From: Aurifilum marmelostoma
Taxonomy: Eukaryota > Ascomycota > Sordariomycetes > Diaporthales > Cryphonectriaceae
Direction: 5' to 3'
Assembly: GCA_027559495.1 (NCBI GenBank)
Contig: JAMXSV010000008.1
Coordinates: forward strand, 2,480,001-2,544,000
Length of the DNA: 64,000 nucleotides
Position numbers and translations under genes: made by a program. Of this stretch, positions 24,614 to 35,098 are shown in pieces. Every line of letters begins with the position of its first letter. The first letter of the stretch is position 1. Below the pieces are notes generated by a model. The model did no database searches. It saw only the letters and a list, made by a program, of their open reading frames with translations, and was not told where the DNA came from.

Positions 24614-26158
24614 CTACTCCTCCTCAAAGAGACCGCCGAGGACCTTGAGGGCAGTGCCGCCGACGGTCTCAATGTCGTGCCAGACCTCAGAGGAGCGCTG
24701 GGCCAGGGGGGCATCGCGGGTCTCGCTGCGCTTCAGGTCCTCGAGGGCATCGGCAGCCCAGGAGGCAACCTTTGGCAGGGCCTTCTCGGCAACGCTCTCC
24801 ACATCGCTGACGATACCGGAGCGGGCGGCCAGGGGGGCGTCGACGGTCTCGCTGCGCTTGAGGTCCTCGATGGCGCTCAGGGCCCAGGGCAGGGCCTTCT
24901 CGGCGACGGAGCCGATCTCGCTGAGGACGCCGGAGCGGGCGGCGAGGGGCGCGTCGTAGGTCTCGGTGCTGCGCTTCTCGGCGGCGGCGTCGAGGGCGTC
25001 GAGGCCCCAGGTGGCGACCTTGGGCAGCACGCTCTCGCCGACGTGCTCGACGTCAGACCAGAAGCCGGTGCGCTTGGCCACGGGGGCGTCGTAGGTCTCG
25101 GTCACGTCGCGCAGGTCGATGCCCACGCCGCTGGCGGCGCTCTTGACGTCGTCCCAGACGCCAGAGAGGGCGTCCTCGCCGACGGTCTTGGCAGCACCGC
25201 CGGCGAGGGACTTGGCGGCATCGCCCAGCAGAGTGCCGACGCCGCGGACGTAGTGAGAGGGCTGGTCGTCGCGCTTCAGGCCGATGTCGCTGGCGACGGC
25301 GGAGAGGCCCTCCTCGCCGACGGTCTTGGCTGCGCCGCCAGCCAGGGCCTTGGCGGCGTCGCCCAGGAGGGAGCCGATGCCGCGGACGTGCTGGGAGGGC
25401 TGGCCGTCGCGCTTGGAGGTGACGTCGCTCCACAGGGACTCGGCGCCGTCGACGATGCCGGTGCCGACGCTGCCGCCGATGCTGCCGGCCACGCCGGTGA
25501 GGGCAGACTCGCCGGCCTTGGCCACGGTGCTGCCCAGGGACCTCTCCTCGGGGGTGGTGAAGAGGTCGCTCACGCCGCGGACGTGGTAGGCAGGCTGGTC
25601 GTCGCGCTTCAGGCCGACCTTGCTGGCCAGGGACTTGACGCCGTCGACAACCTCGGTGCCGATACCACTGCCGGCGGCGCTGGCAGCACCGCTGACGCCG
25701 GCGCCGACAGCCTTGTCGAGGAGAGACTCGCCCTCCTTGGCGGCATCCTTGGCCACGGTGCCAATGATGGACCGCTCCTGAGGGGTGGTGAAGAGATCGC
25801 TGACGCCACGGACGTGGTAGGCAGGCTGGTCGTCACGCTTGAGACCAATCTTGCTGGCCAGGCTCTTGACACCATCGACAACCTCGGTGCCGATGCCACT
25901 GCCCGCGGCGCCGGCAGCACCGCTGACACCGGCACCGATGGCCTTGTCCAAGAGGGACTCGCCCTCCTTGGCGACATCTGTGGCGACAGTGCCGGCCACG
26001 GACCGCTCCTGGGGGTTGAAGCTGTCAAAGGTGGGGATGTCGAGGTCAAAGTTGGGGTTCTCGATGGGGCTGCTGAGAGAATTGACAGGAGCCGTCTGGG
26101 CAGTCTCCAGGTAGGCAATGGTGGCCAGGACGGCGGCGAGGATCTCGTTGGAACGCAT
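24614..26158 (-). CDS. secreted Kex2-processed repeat protein (multi-peptide precursor)
   Basis: This is a single-exon gene of 514 residues. The N-terminus (MRSNEILAAVLATIAYLETA) is a signal peptide with likely cleavage near residue 22-23. Eight Lys-Arg pairs lie at residues 107-108, 184-185, 249-250, 295-296, 362-363, 395-396, 434-435 and 476-477. Four are followed by a DxQPxxxVRG core (DDQPAYHVRG twice, DGQPSQHVRG, DDQPSHYVRG). Three are followed by an S/TETxDAPLA-type core; a fourth copy, TETYDAPVAKR, precedes one. Two 77-residue units (51-127 and 128-204) are nearly identical. Cutting at KR would release peptides of about 33-77 residues, rich in Ala, Gly and Ser with helix-like hydrophobic spacing. 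This fits the fungal KEP class, which includes pheromone precursors, repellent-type surface peptides and dikaritin precursors. No UstYa-like (DUF3328) enzyme is visible nearby, so a modified cyclic peptide is not supported. Function unknown. Confidence 0.85.
   Translation of the reverse strand: MRSNEILAAVLATIAYLETAQTAPVNSLSSPIENPNFDLDIPTFDSFNPQERSVAGTVATDVAKEGESLLDKAIGAGVSGAAGAAGSGIGTEVVDGVKSLASKIGLKRDDQPAYHVRGVSDLFTTPQERSIIGTVAKDAAKEGESLLDKAVGAGVSGAASAAGSGIGTEVVDGVKSLASKVGLKRDDQPAYHVRGVSDLFTTPEERSLGSTVAKAGESALTGVAGSIGGSVGTGIVDGAESLWSDVTSKRDGQPSQHVRGIGSLLGDAAKALAGGAAKTVGEEGLSAVASDIGLKRDDQPSHYVRGVGTLLGDAAKSLAGGAAKTVGEDALSGVWDDVKSAASGVGIDLRDVTETYDAPVAKRTGFWSDVEHVGESVLPKVATWGLDALDAAAEKRSTETYDAPLAARSGVLSEIGSVAEKALPWALSAIEDLKRSETVDAPLAARSGIVSDVESVAEKALPKVASWAADALEDLKRSETRDAPLAQRSSEVWHDIETVGGTALKVLGGLFEEE
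25547..26008 (-). repeat. 231-base direct tandem repeat, two copies
   Basis: Copies at 26008-25778 and 25777-25547 each encode 77 residues (residues 51-127 and 128-204 of the repeat protein), from ERS through the KR-DDQPAYHVRG core to FTTP. The encoded units differ at only a handful of residues, which points to a recent duplication or to gene conversion. Shorter, more diverged units follow. Confidence 0.88.
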
Positions 26159-29100
26159 ATTGAATGATGGGAGAAGGAGACCGGCTCTAGAACAAATGAT
26201 ATAAAAAAAAAAGAGGGATAGTGGATGGAGTTGGAGGGCTCAAAAAGAGAGTGGTGTTGATGTTGATATTAAGAATTTTGTGTGTGTTGTTGAAAATAAA
26301 AAGAGAGAACGAACAACTATTAGGTATTACCGAACGAATGGTATGTGTTTTGATATTATTACTTGCAAGGAAAGACAAGAGGAAAAAAGTGTCACTACCA
26401 GAGTAGACACTATGAGAGAAGTGAAAGACTGAAAGGAGAGGGAATGATTGATGATGATGATGATGAGGAAAGAAGAAGACCCGAGCACAACAGAAGGAGG
26501 GACATGTCGTGAATTATATATTACATTATTCTGGACTCTGCCGCTGCCGCTGCTGCCGCCAGGATGTCTCTGTCTACCTCCTCGTCCTCCTCCTCCTCCG
26601 CCATCTGCAGGATGCCTGGACGAGGTCAGGTTTGTCATACACGGTAGCCAGTCTCATGACGGTCAAAGGTCGTCGTGGGACCTGCGTGTGTGTGAGAGAG
26701 AGAGAGTGTGTGTGGGGGGGGGGTGAGTATACGACTCCCTAGCACCTGCAAGGCTGTCTCTCTCTCCCCCCCCCCCCTGCCCGCCGCCTAACAAAACGAA
26801 TGACACAGGATTCGGGCTTGCAAGGCCCGGGCCAGCAGGCCGGGGCCGAAGGCTTGGCTTGCTTGACTATCTTGGCACGGGAGAATCTGACCGTGCCTGG
26901 TCGACTGTGGATCTCTGGCGTGTCTGCATAGTAATTATGGCCTTCTTGTGCCCAAATTGGCTGCCTGATCCTGCCCTGCTTACATTGCCCCCCCCCCCCC
27001 CCTCCTCGTTGTCCTGACCAAGCCGGATCGAGGTTCGTCTGGAAGATATTCTTGGTTTTAAGGGTATGCATGTGTCAGCGGGCCTGGAACGGGAGACCGG
27101 CCTTAAACACGCAATCCTTATCCACCCGGCAATACACACACATACATTGTCAGATGTCCGGGGCTCTGCCTGTCTCCGGTCTTGCGTGTCCTGCTTATTA
27201 TTATCTTTTCTTCCCTCACCACAGTGCTGTAGATCTAAGCTGGAGTGGGGGTTTTTCTCTTCTCTCTCTCACTCATTGGTGTTCTTCTCGATGTGCGTAA
27301 GATTCTCTTCTGGTGTGGAATTTGCATCCAGAAACAATCTGTCCTTCATGCATGTCGCAAAGCCACAACGTGGTCGGTCCCCCCCCGGCCCCATACCCGA
27401 CCTCTTCGATCCTCTCCGCAGGAGAAAACTCCCGTGTACGATCTACAGGGTACTAGCTACGACAAGAAACACATGTAAGATAAGCGCAGCAGGCCCTTAG
27501 TAAACCAGATGCCGTAGAGCCGCCGCCGCCGCCGCCCCCCCCCCCCTCCCCTGTACAGGTCGACGACGCGCGTGTCTGGCTGCGAGAGGAATGCCTTGCA
27601 TACGGCTAACCCGATTTCTCCGGAGGAATCCTGGCCGATTTCCGCTTCGACGTCCCACCTATTTTCTTCAAGTGAAATCTTATTAATACACATTCGGTGT
27701 TCCTACAGTTCAAGAATAGAGCCTCGTGATTACAAGGTCTTTGGAATCCTATAGAGAAAGCGGGGAATTTTTGGTTAGGAAAAAAAAAAATAAGGGAGAG
27801 GGATTAACCAGAGCATCCTCCACCCTTGCAGTAATTAATTATACATCACACACACAGCAAAGGCAAAAAAGACAAACAGCCTTGCACGGGTTTTGAACGT
27901 TGCTGTTCCCACCCGCCGATTTCAGCCCTCGGGCCTCAAACGGCACGGCCGGTGCAAAAGCCCTCTCTTGATGCAGGCCGCACAAGCCTGCGCCAAGGTG
28001 AAAGAGGGCCCCCTCCTCCTCATCCGGGGGGAGACTCATCCTAGGGCTTAGATCCTCATTGCTTGTCGCCGGGATCAGAAGCTTGTCGTTGACCTCACGT
28101 CAGGGCGTGGCCGTGGCCTTTCTTGGAACTCGTTCGTGCCAAGGCGGGCTGGGTTTGTATGGCCTGGGGAAAGGAGGCGTGCCTGCTGCCTTGTGCTAGG
28201 TTGCATCTCCTGGCCTTTTTTTTTTTTTTTTTTTTTTTTGCGCGGGTAAGGGAGGGTAGTTGTATGTGTGTTTTGCCCAAGTTGGATGTCTGGACTGTGT
28301 AGAAGTATGTGAAAGAACTGTGATGTCTGATCAAGAGTTGATAGAATTAAATGCTTGTAATTACATGTTTGGTTTGCTGGGATTGGGATATCAAAGCTGG
28401 CTTGGAGAGGACACTGATCAGCAATGCAGATTTGACTGATTCACCGTCGGCCTGATACACGGATAAGTCACTATTTCTCAAAAAAGTCTTTTGTAATCTT
28501 TGGGTTGGCAATTTCAATCAAGGAAAACATCCCAATGGGATACAGTCTCCCCCTCAAGACGACCAACTTTGAAACAATTCAAACCAAACTGCTTACAATC
28601 AACAAAACATACCCCCCCTTTTGTCAGTTCAAGCCGTCAACAGTATCATCCCATGACACAACCGATATTACTTCCCACACAGCACAAGCCCCCAAGCCAC
28701 CCTGAGCCAGCCCCATCATTAATCAGCAGCCACACATCAGATCACCACAGGACCTTTTGTCCCCAGGGCACCCAGCAAACACGCCCCGCAGCTCAAACAC
28801 TCACTCACTGATCCCAGCCGAGAGAGACCATGGGACACTGAGGATGATGTGCTGAGTAAACTGCCACACGCCTTCTTCAAGGCCCGCCCGGCCGTCTGGC
28901 CGCTCCAGTCTTTGCTGCTGCGTGCCTCGCTAGAGTATCGCCTGGCGGAAGCCTACCAAGTGATTTTAGGTTTCTCTTCTTTTTGTGGTACTGGACACCA
29001 TCAGACATGAACCTAGGCAACGTAGGATTGATGACCTGGAGAAAGGAAGAGAAACAGGATCACGAACTGTTGTACAAGGCCACAATGAGGAACACCCCTG

Positions 29101-29313
29101 GCCTGAGATGGCCTTGGACTGATTCCACGAATGTCATTAATCATTATTCTACAGGATTCGACTGCGTGGGGAACGTTCCCCCCCCCCCCTTCCCCGTCTA
29201 ATTTTTGGCAACGCCCATACGACCACGCCGGGTATTGTACGGGGTCTGCTCGGGGCTGCTATAGTGAGTGAAACATGCCCGATCCAGAAGCCGTCGATAC
29301 TGGTCACCAAAAA
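26159..29313. other. 3.2 kb gene-free stretch
   Basis: No gene is supported. The first few hundred bases are the promoter side of the repeat-protein gene, with a pyrimidine-rich leader on the minus strand. A GAT triplet tract lies near 26449-26466, with long C runs near 26765-26777 and 26988-27002 and a T run near 28216-28240. Open frames are short and overlap on both strands. Confidence 0.5.
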
Positions 29314-30783
29314 TCACACGCATTCATAGCCAGTCGAGATGTGTCTTCGCTGTCTCCATAAGCCGTCCCGTAGATAACTACTCGTCAGGTAGGCATCGGG
29401 AAACTCCATCCCGTCGTCCTGGGGCGGTCCGTACTCCCTAGCCATGCCATCGCACCACACATCATATGCGCCGTCGGATGTCAGAGGCCGTACCCCCGGC
29501 AGGCTGTAGCGCAAGGGCTGCTTCGCCTCGCCAGGTCCTCGGGTCAGGGTGTTGGGTCCGAATTTGTAGGGCGTATAGGAGAACCGGGACTCGCCCGGGA
29601 CGTCGAAACATACCAGGGCCCGGTGGAAGCTGTTGGGCTGGCGCAGATATCCCAGCTCGTAGTTGGCGACTGGGCTTTCCTCTGCTGTCAGGTAGTCCAG
29701 CACGGGTTGGTACGTCCCTGTAACCTGAGTGATGTCTCTCAGGACTACCGATGCGGGACGCGTCTGCTGGAGCAGTCGCAGCAGGTCGGGCTCGGAGGTG
29801 AACAGGCCACGCAAGCTCAAGTGCTTGAGCCGCGCCATCCCCGTGTTCTCGTCGACGGTGGCGACGCGGGTCTTCCGTGTAGGCCGTGGTGGAGGGTCGT
29901 CTTCGGTGGCTCGCAGTGCAGATCCATGGCCGCGGCTGGCGGGGATCGGTGGGCACGCGCCCAGGTAGTTTCCGACATTGTACCACTGCAGGTCGAGCGC
30001 TTCCAGAGTCGGCATGAGAACGGACATCTGCAGGACTTCACAGGCAACGTGCTGGCACCACAGGCGTTCCATCTCTTCTAGCACCTCCATCTGCCACGGG
30101 TAAGTCCAGGGACGGCGCTCCATTGCGCAGGGTGCTGACAGCCCCAGCGTCAGCTTCTTGACGGACTCCAGGATCTTCTTGGACTTGAGGTTCTGGATGG
30201 CGGCTACGAAGACGTTGCAGGCGATCCTGCAGCCCTTGAGGTTGCCAAACAGATCGAGATGGTCGCGCACGGGCAGCTGAGCCTCGTCCAGGGCCTTTAT
30301 TGTTGTCTTGTAGAACTGCGCCGCGGCGTGCATCATACGTCTCCAGGAGCGGCCGCACTCGCTGGGCTCAGCGTTTTCCATGACCCCGCCATCGCCTTGG
30401 AAGCCCGCAGCGAGCCCGAGGCGCAGAGTGGCAAGCCCGCCGCCCGGGGAATGCTGCTTGATGTTCCGAAAGACCAAGGCCAGGAGATTCTGGTCGTCTG
30501 GTTCTGACAGGATCGGCTTGCTGTCTGTCATGATGCCCGTGAGGGTGCAGTCTTGCAAGAATCGCCCTAGGCCGTTCTGGCCTGTCAGGTGCACCATGTC
30601 TTGCAGCTTCGAGGATGTCAGCCGGATGTTCTTGTGTCTGAAGAAGGTGATGAAGAAGCCATAGGATGCTTTGCTCTCAATAGCCCGGCTGGTCAGACGG
30701 AGGGAGGCGATGTCGCTGACGCTTAGAGAGGTGACGATGCGCTCGACCAGCTCGGTCGGGAGGGCCTCCAAGTCTGTTGTCAT
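29314..30783 (-). CDS. F-box domain protein
   Basis: This is a single-exon gene of 489 residues. The F-box lies at about residues 5-45: LEALPTELVERIVTSL, then DIASLRLTSRAIESKA. The rest is a long C-terminal region of leucine-rich character, with segments such as LKHLSLRGLF and LEALDLQWYNVG that resemble degenerate leucine-rich repeats. It ends in a Pro/Tyr-rich region. F-box proteins link substrates to Skp1-Cullin-RING ubiquitin ligases; the large fungal families evolve fast and the substrate cannot be predicted. The start at 30783 is the first Met and sits right before the F-box. Whether it is expressed is unknown, but the full-length open frame argues for a working gene. Confidence 0.82.
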   Translation of the reverse strand: MTTDLEALPTELVERIVTSLSVSDIASLRLTSRAIESKASYGFFITFFRHKNIRLTSSKLQDMVHLTGQNGLGRFLQDCTLTGIMTDSKPILSEPDDQNLLALVFRNIKQHSPGGGLATLRLGLAAGFQGDGGVMENAEPSECGRSWRRMMHAAAQFYKTTIKALDEAQLPVRDHLDLFGNLKGCRIACNVFVAAIQNLKSKKILESVKKLTLGLSAPCAMERRPWTYPWQMEVLEEMERLWCQHVACEVLQMSVLMPTLEALDLQWYNVGNYLGACPPIPASRGHGSALRATEDDPPPRPTRKTRVATVDENTGMARLKHLSLRGLFTSEPDLLRLLQQTRPASVVLRDITQVTGTYQPVLDYLTAEESPVANYELGYLRQPNSFHRALVCFDVPGESRFSYTPYKFGPNTLTRGPGEAKQPLRYSLPGVRPLTSDGAYDVWCDGMAREYGPPQDDGMEFPDAYLTSSYLRDGLWRQRRHISTGYECV

Positions 30784-31858
30784 CGCGTTGGTTGTGCAAC
30801 CAGAGTGTTTGTTCTCGGCCCAAGACTCTGCGGTGAAGCTGACCTTTTCTAGGAGGATGTGAGAAGGTCAGCCTGGAAGAGAAGGAAACAAGACACCTCT
30901 CTCTTTGTGCAGGTGCGCAAGCCGGTTTATATGTCGACGGTCAGCTGTACAGGCGCCACTGACGACATGGTCCTTTTCGGCAGGCACGATAGATGTGCAT
31001 GGTTACACGAGAAGGTATCTTCGTGGAGTCAAAAATGTGTTGAAGGGTCGGGTGGTTGTATGTAGGTGAGAAAGTGGGCGAGAGCTGTTGGTCAAGGCCG
31101 GATCTAGGAATGTGTGTGGGAAGAGTCGGGTCATTCTTGCCCTGACCCCACGGTATTATTACTCTGATGGTAATCACCTATGAACCTTAGGAGGCCATAG
31201 AGAAATTTCTCCTGTTTGAAGTGGAATTTTTTTTTCTTTCTTTTGTGACTTGTATGCTGCAGCTCTCTGTCATTTCTCAAGAATTAAGCCCGAGTTGTGA
31301 AGAAAGTGATACTGTGATCTGATATATGAATGCTCTGATATGCGTCCCCCTGTTCCTGGACCCTGAACACTCTTCCTGAGAAGAAAAGAGGACTTTTTTT
31401 CTTTTTTTTTTTTCTCTTCGCACTCCCCAAGTGAACATCTTCTCATCATCTTGCTTACTTTCCTTTGGCTCTCCCCTTTCCCAACTCACCCCCCCCCTTT
31501 ACAACCAACAGCGGACTTGGGCAGCTGTTGTGCTACACAGCAAGTACGTAGTTGTTTACACGAGCCCACTAATAGACCCCTGCAGTAGCGGCGCTAGCGA
31601 ATCAGAACCCGGTACTGAAGGGCCGCCCCGAACCCACTACAGGGGGGTTTGGTGGCCACAGTACGTACTCATAGTGATTTGAAAGAACCTCGGCTCATCT
31701 TGCTTGGCTCATACGGGCATGCTCCCGCTGTACAGTCAACCTCTCTCTCTCTCTGTCCTTTTACTATTAGCGACATCTTTTCTTGATGTGAAATTCAGAT
31801 CAAGTCGTTTGCGCCTCATTTCAAATCTCTACTACATCTTCCCACCATTCGTTTCGTC
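30784..31858. promoter_or_regulatory. shared intergenic region between F-box and SDR genes
   Basis: About 1.08 kb lies between divergent start codons and should hold both promoters. T-rich tracts occur near 31225-31242 and 31395-31414. A CT run (31740-31757) lies about 100 bases upstream of the SDR start, as is common in fungal leaders. No named site is recognised. Confidence 0.4.
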
Positions 31859-33180
31859 ATGGATGTCAACTCCCTCTTCAATGTCAAGGTGAGTACAAGT
31901 CAGAGAGACGCAGTGGGTGGAGAGAGGGAGAGAACCCCCGAAGTGGTACTTGGTGATCTCCCGAGCCGAGATCCTGAGATGCCAGCAACATGACCGTAAA
32001 AAGAAAAGAAAAAAAAGAGAGACCTTGCTAACCTCACACGGCACAAATCAGGGCAAGGTGGTGCTCGTCACAGGCGGGGCAAAGGGGATCGGCCGTATGA
32101 TCTCGGAGGGTTTCGTGGCAAACGGCGCAAAGGTGTACATCTCGTCGAGGGACGGCAAGGCCTGTGAGGCCGTCGCGGCGGAGCTCTCTGTCCTGGGTGC
32201 GTAACACACCCCGTACACCGTTGATTTTGCTGAGAAGGTTCCTGCTTGGCATAGTCTGGGCTGTCTCTGAGTCCATCATGCTGTTTGTTTTCTTGCCAGC
32301 TGGGTTGCGCCCGGTGAGGGTCTCAGCGGCACAGGACAACTCACACAGCCTCACGAGCAAACCAGCTCGCAAAACCAAAACAGCTCCCAAGACTAACCAT
32401 CCCCCTCCCACCACCCAGGAAAACCCTCCGGCGGCAGCGCCATCGCCCTCCCAGCCGACCTCCAGTCCCTAGAAGCCTGCAAGTCCCTCGCCGCCGAGCT
32501 CACCCGCCGCGAGGGCGACCGCCAGGGCCTCCACGTCCTCATCAACAACTCGGGCGCCGCCTGGGGCGAGCCCCTGGACACGCACCCGGACCACGCCTGG
32601 ACCAAGCTCCTGACCCTCAACCTGCAGCGCGTCTTCACGCTGACGCAGCTCCTGGCGCCCCTCCTGGAGAAGGCCGGGCGGCGCGGCGCCGACCCGGCCC
32701 GCGTCGTCAACATCGGCAGCATCGACGGCATCCGCGTCCCCACCGTCGAGAACTACGCCTACAGCGCCAGCAAGGCCGGCCTGCACCAGCTGACCCGCAC
32801 CTCGGCCGTCGCGCTGGGGCCCAGGGGCATCACCGTCAACACGCTGGCCTGCGGGCCGTTCCCCAGCAAGATGATGAAGGCGGTGCTGGATGCTGCGGGC
32901 AACGAGCTGGCCGAGGCGAACCCCCCTGGGCCGCATCGGCACGCCCCAGGACGCCGCGGGGGCTTGTCTCTTCCTGTGTGGACGGGCAGGGTGAGTTTTT
33001 TTCCTTTTCCTTTTTCTTTTTCCTTTATTTCCCCCTCCCCCCCTTCTTCTTCGCTCTTTTCTGGAAAGAGGAACAACAGGAATTGTGCGATATGCTGACA
33101 TGGCACACATACACAGTGCTTTCGTGAACGGGGCGACCCTCACCCTGGACGGCGGCATACACCTCCTATCCAGGCTGTAA
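31859..33180 (+). CDS. short-chain dehydrogenase/reductase (SDR), four exons, one frameshift
   Basis: Exons 31859-31888, 32052-32196, 32419-32990 and 33117-33180 give about 269 residues once one extra base is discounted. The start is MDVNSLFNVK. Exon 2 carries the NAD(P)-binding motif TGGAKGIG. Exon 3 carries the NNSG motif, the catalytic Ser in NIGSIDG and the YxxxK motif (YSASK), then GPRGITVN. Exon 4 ends with FVNGATLTLDGG, the classical SDR C-terminus. In exon 3 a run of six C at 32921-32926 breaks the frame: the conserved LGRIGTPQDAAGACLFL continues only if one base is dropped. It resembles fungal SDRs annotated as 3-oxoacyl reductase or RhlG-like; the substrate is unknown. Confidence 0.82.
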
Positions 33181-34560
33181 CAAAAAATATATGTAGAGAT
33201 ATGAAGAGAAAAACCACGAGTCACGGGGTTGTGACTGTTCTTGTTGTTGTTGTTGTCTTGACGAGGACTGGCCCCGTGTGAATTGCACTGTATAATATGA
33301 GGAATTGGGGTGGATCATTTGTGTGCGTGCTTCCATCTCTCTGATGAGGCGACAGCCATGCAGTCTGGGTAAGATAGGACCAAGTAATGGGAGAGAATAC
33401 GTCCTAGCCAGCATCAGAGCAACCAAAAAAGGAGAAATCCGAGGCCACAGCCAACTACACCGCACGAAAGTCATAGAGGCCACGCTCACCTCAGAAAAAG
33501 GATATTTTCAATCATTGCATAAGAGTGACGACACACTGCATTTGGTCCTGCTAAGAAGACTTCTCATCTCCCCTATCTAGTACTACGCCGCCCTTCCTTC
33601 ATCTCCCAGCCCTGACCTTGGGAGGATGTCTTTCTTTCCCAACCCCCCTTGCCCATGACCGTCCTGATGCCATGCTCCTGTCTGACCATGATGAAATGAT
33701 TCTATCTATGAAGCCGCCGAGGAGACGAGGTTGGAGCCGATCTGTACCTGGATTCACTAGTCCGTAGCCCAGGACCAAGCCATCTGGCCAGTCCATCCAT
33801 CCACCTTTATGAAAATTTGCTCCCTCTTCATGCTGAAATCCGAACACACGATGATAGAGAGATGGGTGCCATATATAAACAAAAGCAAAGGAGCAATAAT
33901 CGCGAGGCTTAAAACGAATAGAAACAGGAGATATAAAGAACGGAAAGAATTAAGGAAAAATCCAAAGGGATATCATTGAAGCAACCCGTGCCAACTCCAT
34001 GCGCCTGCCTGCCTGGCGTAACCTTTCCAACCCAGATATGCTTAGTTCTTCCCAGACCGTGCGCCTCTTGTTGCTGTTTGCTCATGCTCGGGCCGTGTGC
34101 TGACTGATCTCAGTAGCAGCTCTTCCTGGAAATTCGTCGTCCATGGTGTGTGCATGCCGTTCGAAAGAGGAGAGTGTCTGTGGTCGGCAAGATCCTCCCG
34201 ACTTGTGTGGCCATGACCCTCGCCAATGCAACACACGGAAGGAAACCACTGTGGAACTGACTGTGCCCCTCTCCCAAGCATGTTGCGAGGCGAAGCGCTG
34301 GCGCAGGACCACCCCGTCCCAAGTGAGAAGGGCCCAGGTTGTGTACCAGCTAAATCGCACAGCGCCAGGGCGACGACGACTTCAGCCGGTCTATCTTCCC
34401 GTTCTGAAGTTTAAAGGAGATTGGGGTGTCTTCCTTAGGTCGGTGCTACACAGCTAGGTCATTTCCTTTCCCCCCTTGGCCTTTGCCCTTCTCGGGCTTC
34501 TGGAACCCTTCCCGAGGCAACACCACCGCCTTGTGAACCTCTGTTTTCTCCACTGTCCCG
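33181..34560. other. intergenic stretch, convergent 3' ends
   Basis: This is a spacer between the ends of the SDR gene (plus) and the small-protein gene (minus). No gene is recognised. Confidence 0.45.
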
Positions 34561-34803
34561 TTATGACAGCCCGACGTTCTCAAGGTCTCTGATCATAACA
34601 GCCACCTGCGCGCGCTTGGCAGCCTCGGCGACCAGCGTAAAGTCCTTGAGGAAGGCGTCGGTCGAGGGGTTTTTCTTCGGTATGTCCCTGGGCGCGGGGG
34701 GCGGGGCGATGGCGCCGAAGCTCCCCTTGGCAGCCTGCGTCTGCGGCCAGCTGGTCGGGGGCTGGGCCTGCTGGTGGGTGGGAGACGACAGCGGGGCGTC
34801 CAT
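34561..34803 (-). CDS. small protein of 80 residues, function unknown
   Basis: A single-exon open frame starts MDAPLSSPTHQQ. It has a Pro/Gln-rich N-terminal half, then GSFGAIAPPPAPRD and a C-terminal helix-like half (FLKDFTLVAEAAKRAQVAVM). The order of a disordered tail followed by a compact amphipathic helix, a stop just past the helix and an ordinary codon pattern make a real gene plausible. The text resembles small conserved ascomycete proteins, but I cannot name a family. Its start region faces a long 4 kb spacer before the next gene. Confidence 0.55.
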   Translation of the reverse strand: MDAPLSSPTHQQAQPPTSWPQTQAAKGSFGAIAPPPAPRDIPKKNPSTDAFLKDFTLVAEAAKRAQVAVMIRDLENVGLS

Positions 34804-35058
34804 GTTTTGTTTTGTTATGGTTGGGTCAGGAGGAAGATTGTTGAAGGAGTAGGTTGGTGGAGAAGAGCCTGCGACTGCGATTTTTTGAGGTGCGGCGGCA
34901 GTGGTTGATCGCTCCTTCTCGTATGTGTGGAGAGATGACGGAAGGGGAGTTAAATAGGTCAGATTGAAACTGGGTTGGTCCCCTCTGGTCTAATCGAGGA
35001 AGCTGGTGGTGGATATTGCTTGTCTACCTCGGTAGGATGTGCAGGTGTGCGAAAACCG

Positions 35059-35098
<40 letters not shown>

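Noticed and set aside
24614..26158. Dikaritin (ustiloxin-type) RiPP cluster
   Set aside because: The precursor layout is similar, but no UstYa-like HxxHC protein, peptidase or tyrosinase is visible nearby, and the repeats are too long for the known dikaritin class.
24677..26167. Long plus-strand open frame (496 codons) fully antisense to the repeat protein
   Set aside because: It mirrors the GC-rich, repeat-derived codon pattern of the minus-strand gene. It has no signal peptide or family match, while the minus strand has a signal peptide and ordered KR repeats.
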